A stretch of DNA of 64,000 bases from Cellulomonas fengjieae (GTDB lineage: Bacteria; Actinomycetota; Actinomycetes; Actinomycetales; Cellulomonadaceae): positions 1,116,001 to 1,180,000 of the forward strand of contig NZ_CP074404.1 in the NCBI RefSeq assembly GCF_018388465.1, read 5' to 3'. Shown here one piece after another: positions 8,181-16,117 of this stretch. Position numbers and translations under genes: made by a program. The first letter of the stretch is position 1. Each line of letters begins with the position of its first letter. The notes under the pieces are model-generated. The model was not told the origin of the DNA and made no database searches. It was given only the letters and a program-made list of their open reading frames with translations.

Positions 8181-10085
8181 ATGTTCGGGACCGTGCTGGT
8201 GGCCAACCGCGGCGAGATCGCGTGCCGGGTCATCGCGACGCTGCACCGGCTCGGGATCCGGGCCGTGGCGGTGTTCACCGACGAGGACCGCGGGGCGCTG
8301 CACGTCACCCGCGCCGACGAGGCTCGCCGGATCGACAGCTACCTCTCGATCGACGCCGTGCTCGCGGCAGCGCGGTCGGCCGGGGCCGACGCGATCCACC
8401 CCGGCTACGGGTTCCTGTCCGAGAACGCCGACCTGGCGCGGGCGTGCGACGCGGCCGGCGTCGTGTTCGTCGGCCCCGGGGTCAAGGCGCTGGAGGTGAT
8501 GGGCGACAAGATCCGCGCCAAGGAGCACGTCAGCGCGGCCGGGGTGCCGGTGATCCCCGGGTCGTCGACCGTCGACGCAGCCGCCGCCGAGCGCGTCGGC
8601 TACCCGCTGCTGGTCAAGCCCTCGGCGGGTGGTGGCGGCAAGGGCATGGCCGTCGTGGAGCGTCCCGACGAGCTCGCCGCCGCGCTCGTCGGCGCCCGGC
8701 GGGTGGCCGCCGCCGCGTTCGGCGACGACACCCTGCTGCTCGAACGCCTGGTCAGGGCCCCGCGGCACATCGAGGTGCAGCTGCTGGCCGACGAGCACGG
8801 CGTGGTGAGACACCTGGGCGAGCGCGAGTGCTCGCTGCAGCGGCGGCACCAGAAGGTCATCGAGGAGGCGCCGTCACCGCTGCTCGACGTCGCGACCCGT
8901 GCGCGCATCGGCGAGGCCGCCTGCGAGGTGGCGCGCAGCGTCGGGTACGTGGGTGCCGGGACCGTGGAGTTCCTGGTCTCCGACGAGGCGCCGACGGAGT
9001 TCTTCTTCATGGAGATGAACACCCGGCTGCAGGTGGAGCACCCCGTCACCGAGCTGGTCACCGGGCTCGACCTGGTCGAGTGGCAGCTGCGGATCGCCGC
9101 GGGGGAGCCGTTGACGGTCGATGTCGCGATGACCGGCCACGCGATCGAGGCCCGCGTCTACGCCGAGGACCCGGCGCGCGACTTCCTGCCGAGCACCGGC
9201 ACGGTGCTGGTGCTCGAGGAGCCGACCGGTGAGGGGATCCGCGTGGACAGCGCGCTGCGGACCGGGCTCGAGATCGGCTCCACCTACGACCCGATGCTCG
9301 CCAAGGTGATCGCCTGGGCGCCCGACCGCGCCGGCGCGATCGCGCGGCTGGACCAGGCGCTGGCCCGCACGTCGCTCCTCGGCGTGCGCACGAACATCGC
9401 CTACCTGCGTCAGGTGCTCGCCGACCAGGAGGTGCGCGCCGGACGTCTGCACACCGGGCTGCTCGGGGGGCTGACCCCGGCGGTCGCCGCGGACCGCGTG
9501 CCGCTGATCGCCGCGGTGCTGTCGCGGGTTCCCGGGCGGGACGGAGCCTGGGGCTCGGACGGGTGGCGCCTGGGCGATGCGCGGCCGCTGCGCTTCGAGG
9601 TCGGCGACGTCGAGGTGTCCGTGCAGGGCTCGACGGTCACCGTCGGCGGTGACGAGCCCGTCGCGGCCCGGCTGGTGCGACGAGGGCCGACAGAGGTCGA
9701 GCTCGACCTGGACGGCGTCGTCCACCCGCTGCGACTCGTCTCGGACGGCCCCGTCACGTGGGTCGGCGACGTCGAGCTGCGCTTCCGCTCGCGCGTCGAG
9801 CGGCTGGCCGACGAGCTGGTGGCGCTGACCCGCGGCACGCGTCCCGCCGACCCGCAGGTCCGATCTCCGATGCCCGGCATCGTCGTGTCGGTGGACGTGC
9901 GCACCGGTGACGACGTGGTCGCCGGCCAGCACCTCCTCACCATCGAGGCGATGAAGATGGAGCACCGGGTCGTCGCGCCCAGCGACGGCATCGTCACCCT
10001 GGCGGTCCGACCGACCGACCGGGTGGCACTCGACCACGTGGTGGCCACCATCACCGGCCATCCCGACGAAGGGACCCCGGCATGA
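8181..10085 (+). CDS. accA1: Methylcrotonyl-CoA carboxylase biotin carboxylase/BCCP subunit (AccA1-like)
   Basis: 634 residues. It carboxylates biotin with ATP and bicarbonate for the partner AccD1. The biotin carboxylase part (1-450) begins FGTVLVANRGEIACRV and carries the ATP-grasp glycine loop KPSAGGGGKGM and the MEMNTRLQVEHPVTE motif. The C-terminal biotinyl domain (about 555-634) has the modified lysine K592 in EAMKMEH. I use ATG 8181, which matches the usual MF-TVLVANRGEIA start of relatives. GTG at 8172 is in frame, overlaps the accD1 stop as GTGA and would add three residues. The downstream gene overlaps its stop by ATGA. Confidence 0.92.
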   Translation: MFGTVLVANRGEIACRVIATLHRLGIRAVAVFTDEDRGALHVTRADEARRIDSYLSIDAVLAAARSAGADAIHPGYGFLSENADLARACDAAGVVFVGPGVKALEVMGDKIRAKEHVSAAGVPVIPGSSTVDAAAAERVGYPLLVKPSAGGGGKGMAVVERPDELAAALVGARRVAAAAFGDDTLLLERLVRAPRHIEVQLLADEHGVVRHLGERECSLQRRHQKVIEEAPSPLLDVATRARIGEAACEVARSVGYVGAGTVEFLVSDEAPTEFFFMEMNTRLQVEHPVTELVTGLDLVEWQLRIAAGEPLTVDVAMTGHAIEARVYAEDPARDFLPSTGTVLVLEEPTGEGIRVDSALRTGLEIGSTYDPMLAKVIAWAPDRAGAIARLDQALARTSLLGVRTNIAYLRQVLADQEVRAGRLHTGLLGGLTPAVAADRVPLIAAVLSRVPGRDGAWGSDGWRLGDARPLRFEVGDVEVSVQGSTVTVGGDEPVAARLVRRGPTEVELDLDGVVHPLRLVSDGPVTWVGDVELRFRSRVERLADELVALTRGTRPADPQVRSPMPGIVVSVDVRTGDDVVAGQHLLTIEAMKMEHRVVAPSDGIVTLAVRPTDRVALDHVVATITGHPDEGTPA

Positions 10086-11257
10086 CGTACGAGCTCACCC
10101 CCGAACAGCGCAAGCTCAGCGACGAGGTGCGCGACTTCGCGGACACCGTCGTGGCGCCGGCGGCCTACGAGTACGACACCTTGCGCGAGCTGCCCTACGA
10201 GATCATCGCGCAGATGGGCGAGATGGGGCTGTTCGGCCTGCCCTTCCCCACGGAGTACGGCGGTCAGGGCCGCGACTACGTGGACCTCTGCCTGGCGGTG
10301 GAGCAGCTGGCACGGGTGGACCAGTCCATCGCGGTGACGCTCGAGGCCGGGGTGGGGCTGGGCGCGATGCCGATCTGGCGCAGCGGGACCGAGGCGCAGA
10401 AGCGGGAGTGGATCCCCATGCTCGCGCAGGGGCGGGCGCTCGCGGGCTTCGGGCTGACGGAGGCCGACGCCGGGTCGGACGCGGGCGGCACGCAGACGAC
10501 CGCGCGCCTGGAGGGCGACGAGTGGGTCATCGACGGGACCAAGCAGTTCATCACCAACTCCGGCTCGAAGATCACGAAGCTCGTGACGATCACCGCGGTC
10601 ACGGGGGAGAGCGTCCGCGACGACGGGTCGGTGAAGAAGGAGCTCACCGCCATCCTGGTGCCCAGCGGGACGCCCGGGTTCACGGTCCTGCCCGCGTACG
10701 ACAAGGTCGGCTGGCACACGTCCGACACCCACCCGCTGCGGTTCGAGGACGTCCGTGTGCCCGCCGCGAACCTGCTGGGCGAGCGCGGTCGCGGGTTCGC
10801 GCAGTTCATCCAGACGCTCGACGAGGGCCGGGTCGCGTTCGCGGCCCTGTGCGCGGGGGCGGCGCTGGGCTGCTTGGAGGAGGCCATGCGGTACGCCCGG
10901 AGCCGCAACGTCTTCGGCCACCCGATCGGCCAGAACCAGCACATCGCGTTCACGATCGCCCGGATGGGGTCGCGGGCGCACTCCGCGCGGCTGGCCTGGC
11001 TGGACGCCGCTCACCGCCTGGTGGCCGGGCAGCCGTTCAAGCTCGAGGCCAGCCTGGCCAAGCTCATCGCGAGCGAGGCCGCGATGTCCAACGCGCGCGA
11101 CGCGACGCAGATCTTCGGCGGCTACGGCGTGATGAACGAGAACCCGGTGGCGCGGCACTACCGCGACTCCAAGATCCTGGAGATCGGCGAGGGCACGACG
11201 GAGGTGCAGCTGATGGTCATCGCGCGCGAGCTCGGCTTCTCGGGGTCCGCTCGGTGA
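10082..11257 (+). CDS. Acyl-CoA dehydrogenase (isovaleryl-CoA dehydrogenase-like)
   Basis: 391 residues. An FAD enzyme that introduces the alpha,beta double bond. The N-terminal helical domain begins YELTPEQRKLSDEVRDFADT; the substrate/FAD loop GFGLTEADAGSDAGGTQT and the C-terminal QIFGGYGVMNENPVARHYRD and KILEIGEGTTEVQ blocks are typical of short-chain members. In this operon it should oxidise isovaleryl-CoA to methylcrotonyl-CoA, the substrate of AccA1/AccD1; the equivalent gene in M. tuberculosis is fadE19. The ATG overlaps the accA1 stop and its stop overlaps the GTG of the next gene. Exact acyl specificity cannot be read from sequence. Confidence 0.9.
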   Translation: MTYELTPEQRKLSDEVRDFADTVVAPAAYEYDTLRELPYEIIAQMGEMGLFGLPFPTEYGGQGRDYVDLCLAVEQLARVDQSIAVTLEAGVGLGAMPIWRSGTEAQKREWIPMLAQGRALAGFGLTEADAGSDAGGTQTTARLEGDEWVIDGTKQFITNSGSKITKLVTITAVTGESVRDDGSVKKELTAILVPSGTPGFTVLPAYDKVGWHTSDTHPLRFEDVRVPAANLLGERGRGFAQFIQTLDEGRVAFAALCAGAALGCLEEAMRYARSRNVFGHPIGQNQHIAFTIARMGSRAHSARLAWLDAAHRLVAGQPFKLEASLAKLIASEAAMSNARDATQIFGGYGVMNENPVARHYRDSKILEIGEGTTEVQLMVIARELGFSGSAR

Positions 11258-11721
11258 CCCGGGACATCGAGCAGCGCGGGCTCTACTACGAGGAGCTCGA
11301 GCCGGACGTGCGGTACGTGCACCGCCCCGGACGCACCATGACCGAGGCCGACAACGTGCTGTTCTCGACGCTGACCATGAACCCGCAGGCCCTCCACCTG
11401 GACGCCGCCTGGTCCGCCGAGCAGCCGTTCGGGCAGCGGCTGGTGAACTCGATGATGACCCTGGCCGTCCTGGTGGGCAGCTCCGTAGCGCAGCTCACGC
11501 AGGGCACGATCGTCGCCAACCTCGGCCTCACCGACGTCCGTTTCCCCCACCCGCTGTTCCACGGCGACACGCTCTACTGCGACACCGTGGTGGTCGACAA
11601 GCGGCTCTCGGCGACGCGGCCGGGTGAGGGCGTCGTGACGCTCGAGCACACCGGCCGCAACCAGGACGACGTCGTCGTCGCGACGGCCACCCGGTCGGTG
11701 CTGTTCCGGTGCCGGCCGTGA
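11254..11721 (+). CDS. MaoC-family (R)-specific enoyl-CoA hydratase-like protein
   Basis: 155 residues, a single hot-dog domain. It begins with GTG overlapping the previous stop (GTGA). The N-terminal GLYYEELEPDVRYVHRPGRT and the TMTEADNVLFSTLT, NPQALHLD and HPLFHGDTLYCDT motifs are those of MaoC dehydratases (the Asp/His hydration pair lies around NPQALHLD). Together with the following CitE-like protein it probably handles a hydroxyacyl-CoA intermediate of leucine breakdown; the orthologous M. tuberculosis pair is Rv2499c/Rv2498c. The precise substrate is inference. Confidence 0.88.
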   Translation: MTRDIEQRGLYYEELEPDVRYVHRPGRTMTEADNVLFSTLTMNPQALHLDAAWSAEQPFGQRLVNSMMTLAVLVGSSVAQLTQGTIVANLGLTDVRFPHPLFHGDTLYCDTVVVDKRLSATRPGEGVVTLEHTGRNQDDVVVATATRSVLFRCRP

Positions 11722-12515
11722 GAGGACCGGCGCTGCTGTTCTGCCCGGCGGACCGGCCCGACCGGTACGAGAAGGCGGCGGCCCGGGCGGACTCGGTCAT
11801 CCTCGACCTCGAGGACGCGGTGGCCGCGGACGCCAAGGCGTACGCCCGGTCCGCGTTGGCCAGCCTGCCGCTGGATCCCGAGCGCACGATCGTCCGGGTG
11901 AACCCGGCTCCCGACCTGGCGGAGGACCTGCGCGCCCTGGCTGACACGGCGTACCGCACGGTGATGCTCGCCAAGACCGGCTCCGCGGCCGACGTCCGCG
12001 CGCTCGCGGACCACGAGGTGATCGCGCTGGTGGAGACGGCGTCCGGCGTGGTGAACGTCGCGTCGATCGCCGCCGTGCCGAACGTGGTCGCGCTCATGTG
12101 GGGGGCGGACGACCTGGTGGCGTCGCTGGGCGGCACGTCGAGCCGCCGGCCCTCCGGGGCGTACCGGGACGTCGCCGTGCACGCGCGGTCCGCGGTCCTG
12201 CTGGCAGCGGGCGCGGCGGGCAAGGTCGCGATCGACGCCGTGCACCTGGACATCGGCGACCTCGACGGACTCGCGGCCGAGGCGTCCGACGCCGCGGCCA
12301 GCGGGTTCGTGGCCACCGCCTGCATCCACCCGTCGCAGGTGCCCGTGGTTCGGGCGGCGTACCGGCCGGTCGAGGCGGAGGTCGAGCGGGCCCGCGCGGT
12401 GCTCGCCGCCGCCGTCGGGCAGCACGGCGCGTTCCGGTGGCAGGGGGCGATGGTCGACGGCCCGGTGCTCAAGCACGCCGAGGAGGTCCTGCGCCGGGCG
12501 GGAGCCCACCGTTGA
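11718..12515 (+). CDS. citE: CitE-like beta-hydroxyacyl-CoA lyase (HpcH/HpaI aldolase family)
   Basis: 265 residues. A TIM-barrel C-C lyase using Mg2+: the metal/CoA motifs LLFCPADRPDRYEKA, SVILDLEDAV, ALVETASGVV and MWGADDLVASLGG are all present, as is CIHPSQVPVV near the C-terminus. Stand-alone CitE proteins are not citrate lyase; the M. tuberculosis counterpart in the same operon position has been reported to act on beta-hydroxyacyl-CoAs in leucine dissimilation. GTG 11718 overlaps the maoC stop (GTGA), like the other junctions here; GTG 11709 would add three residues. Its 3' end and the bases just after it are repeated in decayed form at 13113-13287. Confidence 0.9.
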   Translation: MRGPALLFCPADRPDRYEKAAARADSVILDLEDAVAADAKAYARSALASLPLDPERTIVRVNPAPDLAEDLRALADTAYRTVMLAKTGSAADVRALADHEVIALVETASGVVNVASIAAVPNVVALMWGADDLVASLGGTSSRRPSGAYRDVAVHARSAVLLAAGAAGKVAIDAVHLDIGDLDGLAAEASDAAASGFVATACIHPSQVPVVRAAYRPVEAEVERARAVLAAAVGQHGAFRWQGAMVDGPVLKHAEEVLRRAGAHR

Positions 12516-12546
12516 CCGGTCCCGGCCGGCGGCGGACGATGCCCGG

Positions 12547-13092
12547 GTGGAGCTCCCGCCGTTCGCTGCGTGGCGGTTCGTCGACGCGGTCGACGGGTTC
12601 GAGGTGGTCTACGCCCGGCCGGGCCGTCTGCGCGGGCACACCTGCGCCGTCGAGGGCGGCCGGCCGTACGCAGTGACCTACGAGATCGCGGTGGACGCCG
12701 CGTGGCGCACGCGCTCCCTGATGGTCACGTCGGAGACCTTGGCCGGCGTCCGCAGCGCCCACCTGCAGTCGGACGGGGAGGGCGCCTGGACCGTGGACGG
12801 CGTCGCCGCGCCGCACCTGGACGGTCTGCTCGACGTCGACCTCGAGGCGTCCGCCTGCACCAACACGCTGCCCGTGCACCGGCTGGAGATGCCGGTGGGG
12901 CGGGCCGTCACCGCCGCGGCCGTCTACGTCCAGGCGTTCGACCTCGTCGTACGCCGACTGGACCAGACCTACCGCCGACTCGACGAGCACCGGTTCGCGT
13001 ACACGTCGGAGGGTGGCTTCGAGGCCGTGCTGACGTACGACGACGCCGGGCTGGTGGTCGACTACCCGGGGATCGCCGTCCGGTTCGCGTGA
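12547..13092 (+). CDS. Putative glycolipid-binding protein (DUF1089/PA1994-like)
   Basis: 181 residues, GTG start. The sequence pattern (YEIAVDAAWRTRSLMV, LDGLLDVDLEASACTNTLPV, HRLEMPVGRAV, then QTYRRLDEHRFAY and LVVDYPGIAVRF) is that of the putative glycolipid-binding family, a beta-barrel fold related to the lipoprotein localisation LolA/LolB proteins. No signal peptide is seen, so it is probably cytosolic; its function is not established in any organism I know. It lies 31 bases after citE and is bracketed by citE and a degraded copy of the citE 3' end, which suggests that it was inserted here. Confidence 0.8.
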   Translation: MELPPFAAWRFVDAVDGFEVVYARPGRLRGHTCAVEGGRPYAVTYEIAVDAAWRTRSLMVTSETLAGVRSAHLQSDGEGAWTVDGVAAPHLDGLLDVDLEASACTNTLPVHRLEMPVGRAVTAAAVYVQAFDLVVRRLDQTYRRLDEHRFAYTSEGGFEAVLTYDDAGLVVDYPGIAVRFA

Positions 13093-13112
13093 CCCGTCAG
13101 CTCCAGAAGCCC

Positions 13113-13287
13113 ACGAGCAGGTGCGGTGGGCGGCGCGCGGGGTTCTCGCCGCCGCCGTCGGGCAGCACGGCGTGTTCCGGTGGGGGGAGCTGGTCGACGG
13201 GCCGATGCTGAAGTACGCGCAGGAGGCCCCCGGCGCCGAGCGGGTGACAGCAGTCGTTGACCGGCCTGAGGCGGCGGCGGACGATGC
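13113..13287 (+). pseudogene. Decayed duplicate of the citE 3' end
   Basis: The translated words VLAAAVGQHGVFRW and LVDGPMLKYAQE mirror VLAAAVGQHGAFRW and MVDGPVLKHAEE at the end of CitE, and DNA similarity continues past the citE stop codon into GTTGACCGG ... GGCGGCGGACGATGC. The duplicate therefore copies DNA around 12392-12542, not only a protein motif. In the copy a shift has removed the stop, so the frame runs on into the LuxR gene; this extension should not be counted as part of LuxR. There is no start codon or upstream domain of its own. Confidence 0.75.
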
Positions 13288-13336
13288 GTACGGGGTCAGT
13301 CCCGGCGACGGCCCGGCGCGTACCCAGGGGGAGTCG

Positions 13337-14146
13337 GTGCGACGGACGGACAGGGACGGGTGGCTCGACCTGGCTAGCGACTGCCTGCGAGACGTCAGTC
13401 CGGTCATCGACTGGGCGGTCGTCGGACGGCTTCTCGCCGACCAGCTGCACACGCCCGTCGCAGGCGACTTCGTGTGGGCCCCGCAGGTGCCGGGGGTCGT
13501 GGCGGCGTACAAGCCGACGATCACGTTCGACCTGTCCGACGTCGCGTCGCGCGCGTCCAACCTGCACCCGCTGGCACGCCACTACGCGCGTACGCGCTCG
13601 ACGTCTGTTCTCGCCATCGACCAGGTGCCGGGTCCGGCCACGGACGCGGAGCGGGCCTACGTCGGAGAACTCACTGCGCACGGCATCGACCAGCACCTGT
13701 GGATACCCGTGCCGCCGGACGGCCGGGGTCTGCACGTGTGCGGTGCGTGCCGCGCGCGTGACCCGTTCACCGTCGAGGAGGTCGACGATGCCGTCTCCGT
13801 CCAACGACTGCTCTCGGCGATCGTCGCGCATGCCCGTGTCGTCCAGCAGTGGCGGGACCGACTGCTCGCCGCGACGGAGGATCTCCCGTGGGACGCTCCT
13901 GGGTCGACGTCGGTCGGCGACGGTGTCGCACTGACGCCGCGGGAGTGCGCCGTTCTCGACCTGTGCGCACGCGGGCTCACGTCGCAGGCGATCGCTCGTC
14001 GGCTACGGGTGTCTCCACGCACCGTCGAGAAGCACCTGGAGAACGCCTATCGCAAGCTCGGTGTTCGAGAGCGCGTGTCGGCCGTGCGTCGAGCGCGGAT
14101 CGTGGGCGCGATCGGAGCGCCGGAGTCGCTCCGAGCGAGCCGATGA
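13337..14146 (+). CDS. LuxR-family transcriptional regulator
   Basis: 269 residues from GTG 13337, which has a GGGGGAG ribosome site close upstream. The C-terminal helix-turn-helix (about 198-255: LTPRECAVLDLCARGLTSQA, then RRLRVSPRTVEKHLENAYRK) is a clear GerE/LuxR DNA-binding domain. The N-terminal 190 residues have no phosphoacceptor receiver motif; they include a CGACRARDPF stretch and resemble a GAF-like sensor only loosely. The open frame extends upstream to 13121, but that part is the citE vestige. The signal and targets are unknown. A strong hairpin spans its stop codon. Confidence 0.82.
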   Translation: MRRTDRDGWLDLASDCLRDVSPVIDWAVVGRLLADQLHTPVAGDFVWAPQVPGVVAAYKPTITFDLSDVASRASNLHPLARHYARTRSTSVLAIDQVPGPATDAERAYVGELTAHGIDQHLWIPVPPDGRGLHVCGACRARDPFTVEEVDDAVSVQRLLSAIVAHARVVQQWRDRLLAATEDLPWDAPGSTSVGDGVALTPRECAVLDLCARGLTSQAIARRLRVSPRTVEKHLENAYRKLGVRERVSAVRRARIVGAIGAPESLRASR

Positions 14147-14161
14147 CTCACTCGGAGCGAC
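14125..14161. terminator. Bidirectional terminator hairpin
   Basis: GTCGCTCCGAG (14125-14135) pairs perfectly with CTCGGAGCGAC (14151-14161) around a 15-base loop that contains the LuxR stop codon. It lies between two convergent genes, so it can serve both. Confidence 0.65.
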
Positions 14162-14168
14162 GACCCGG

Positions 14169-15473
14169 TCAGGCCGCCGGCCGGTGCGGCAGGCTGTAGT
14201 TCCCGCTGCGCGTGGCTTCCACAGGCCGGTGCGGGCCGCCCGCAGGGCACACCGAGCCCTGCTGGGAGTTTCCCCCGTTGAAGAACAGCCCCTGGCAGGC
14301 GGAGCACCACCGCCAGTCGTCCTGGCGCGCCGGGCTCCCCGTCGCGTTGTGGAAGAGGCTGTACCTGCCCGACCCGGACAGGTCCGGGTGCGTGTGCGTC
14401 CCGCCCTCCGGGCACGACGACTGCGCGACGGCGTTCCCCCAGAACAGTCCCTGGCACTTGTTGCACCACGCCCAGCCCTCCTGACGCTGTTCGCTCGGCT
14501 CGGCGTAGAGCGGGATCGAGTACATGCCGGAATGGCTGGTGGACTGCGGGGTGTGGGGACCACCGGCGGGGCATGCGGAGTCGGCCTGGAGCTCGCCGAA
14601 GAAGAGCCCCTGGCACGCGCTGCACCAGCGCCAGCCGGGCTGCAGCTTGACGTCCGGCACCCCCACACCACCGATCTTCTGCACCTGCACGAAGATCGAG
14701 TAGACGCCCTTGAGATAGGGGTCATCCGCGTACTTCAGCTCCATGATCCCCTGGCCCAGGCCGTTCTGGTTCCAGGACGAGAGGAGCTCGGCCGTGTCCG
14801 ACGTCAGCGCGATCGTCTGGGCGTTGAACGTGTAGGCGTCGTTGTCGGCGTTGGCCGGATCCCTCTTGATGCCGATCGGGCGGCTGGCCGCGGTGCCGAA
14901 CAGCGTCCAGATCCCGCTGAGCGACCCGACGGTCTGGATCCCGAGAGACACGGCGTCGAAGACTGGTTTGGCAACCGGCCAGATCCCACCGAAGATCTCC
15001 TTGGCGCGCTGGCCGTAGGTGTTGTCGGTCTTCAGAAGCCAGTCGATGAACGCGTCGTACGTGGCGTTGCCCGGGTCCCACTCCCAGATCGTCGGCGTCA
15101 GGAAGGTCGCACGGTCGTCGGTGACGTCTCCCTCCCAGATGACGTAGGGCGGGACCCGGCTCGAGTTGAGCCGGCCCTGTGTGTTCCACGGCTCGAGCGT
15201 CGCGGGGAACCGGTCGCCCGAGAGGATCCCGCCCATCCCGTTGGGCCCGTCGGCCTGGCCGGCCTTCACGCGGTTCGGCAGCCGCCACGTGTCACCCATG
15301 ACCTCGCTGTCGCTGTCGAGACCGATCCCGACCAGCGTCCCGTCCTTGTCGAAGGTCTTCGTGTTGACGGAGATGAAGACCTCGTCGCCCTTGCCATCCC
15401 CTTGCAGGGCGTCGTCCTTGGACTGCGCTCTGCACCACCACCCGTTGACCGTGACGCGGTACCTGCCTGCCAT
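14169..15473 (-). CDS. Uncharacterised protein with three C-terminal Cys-rich (zinc-ribbon-like) repeats
   Basis: 434 residues. ATG 15473 is preceded by AGGAGG. Residues 1-270 form an unrecognised domain with a beta-rich start (AGRYRVTVNGWWCRAQ) and EVFISVNTKTFDKDG, LTPTIWEWDPG and KEIFGGIWPVAKPVFDAVSL; the end of this part, YLKGVYSIFVQV, is followed directly by three repeats of about 53 residues starting near 281, 334 and 387. Each repeat reads W-x-W-C-x2-C-Q-G-L-F-(F/W) ... C-P-x-G-G-x-H ... S-G-x-Y-S-(L/I), giving three cysteines and a histidine as possible zinc ligands. No signal peptide or membrane segment is evident. The repeat module recurs in my memory of other actinobacterial proteins, but no function is known to me. 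It stands alone between a terminator and a divergent ArsR operon. Confidence 0.75.
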   Translation of the reverse strand: MAGRYRVTVNGWWCRAQSKDDALQGDGKGDEVFISVNTKTFDKDGTLVGIGLDSDSEVMGDTWRLPNRVKAGQADGPNGMGGILSGDRFPATLEPWNTQGRLNSSRVPPYVIWEGDVTDDRATFLTPTIWEWDPGNATYDAFIDWLLKTDNTYGQRAKEIFGGIWPVAKPVFDAVSLGIQTVGSLSGIWTLFGTAASRPIGIKRDPANADNDAYTFNAQTIALTSDTAELLSSWNQNGLGQGIMELKYADDPYLKGVYSIFVQVQKIGGVGVPDVKLQPGWRWCSACQGLFFGELQADSACPAGGPHTPQSTSHSGMYSIPLYAEPSEQRQEGWAWCNKCQGLFWGNAVAQSSCPEGGTHTHPDLSGSGRYSLFHNATGSPARQDDWRWCSACQGLFFNGGNSQQGSVCPAGGPHRPVEATRSGNYSLPHRPAA

Positions 15474-15573
15474 GACTCCTCCTAGGCCGGTTCTCACTGC
15501 TTCCGTCTCGACGCTAGGGCGGGGGATCCACGGGACGGCATTCGCGATCCTGCGCAGAACCGTGCGTACAACC

Positions 15574-15609
15574 ACGTACGGCGACGTGAGTACGTAATTC
15601 CGTTATAGT
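15574..15609 (+). promoter_or_regulatory. Promoter and putative operator of the ArsR-peptidase operon
   Basis: TATAGT (15604-15609) is a near-consensus -10 box ending 7 bases before the ATG at 15617, which has no ribosome site, so the message is probably leaderless. Just upstream, ACGTAC (15574-15579) and GTACGT (15590-15595) form an inverted repeat with a 10-base spacer, a candidate site for the ArsR protein encoded immediately downstream. Confidence 0.6.
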
Positions 15610-15616
15610 CCATGTC

Positions 15617-16117
15617 ATGACCGACGACGACCGACTGGCCGCGCTCGAGCAGCGCGTCGCCGACCTGGAGCAACGGCTGCAACGCAACCCGCCCGCACCG
15701 GGAGCCCTCGACCCCGACGTCTTCTGGGCGCTCGAAGGCCTGAAGGAGCGCGTGAGCGAGCCCGGCGCGGTCCTGCTCACCGGTGCCGTGACGCTGCCCG
15801 ACGGCCGGACCGCGCACTGGCAGGAGGCCGCGGGAACCGAGGACCTCCTGGCCGGTGACTGGGCCGACTACGCGGACGTGCTCGCCGCGCTCGGGCACCC
15901 CGTGCGGCTGCGGCTGCTCGGGCGGGTACTTGCCGGGGCGAGCACCGCGCACGACCTGATGGATACCGAGGGCGTCGGCACGACCGGGCAGGTGTACCAC
16001 CACCTGCGTCAGCTGGTCGCGGCCGGCTGGCTGCGCGCGGTCGGTGGCGGCCGCTACGAGGTGCCCGTCGGGCGCGTCGTCCCCCTGCTCGTCAACGTAT
16101 TAGGAGCCCGACGATGA
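15617..16117 (+). CDS. ArsR-family winged-helix regulator with N-terminal coiled coil
   Basis: 166 residues. The first 25 residues (DDRLAALEQRVADLEQRLQ) form a short coiled coil. A winged helix follows at about 85-160 (ADVLAALGHPVRLRLLGRVL, then GTTGQVYHHLRQLVAAGWLR). No CxC metal site is present, so it likely senses something other than a metal. It overlaps the following M23 peptidase gene by ATGA, so the regulator and peptidase are co-translated. An inverted repeat over its promoter suggests autoregulation. Pairs of this kind are familiar from actinomycetes, but I know of no characterised example. Confidence 0.82.
   Translation: MTDDDRLAALEQRVADLEQRLQRNPPAPGALDPDVFWALEGLKERVSEPGAVLLTGAVTLPDGRTAHWQEAAGTEDLLAGDWADYADVLAALGHPVRLRLLGRVLAGASTAHDLMDTEGVGTTGQVYHHLRQLVAAGWLRAVGGGRYEVPVGRVVPLLVNVLGARR

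Noticed and set aside
13121..13336. N-terminal extension of the LuxR protein
   Set aside because: This part is a decayed copy of the citE 3' end; GTG 13337 with a nearby ribosome site is the natural start.
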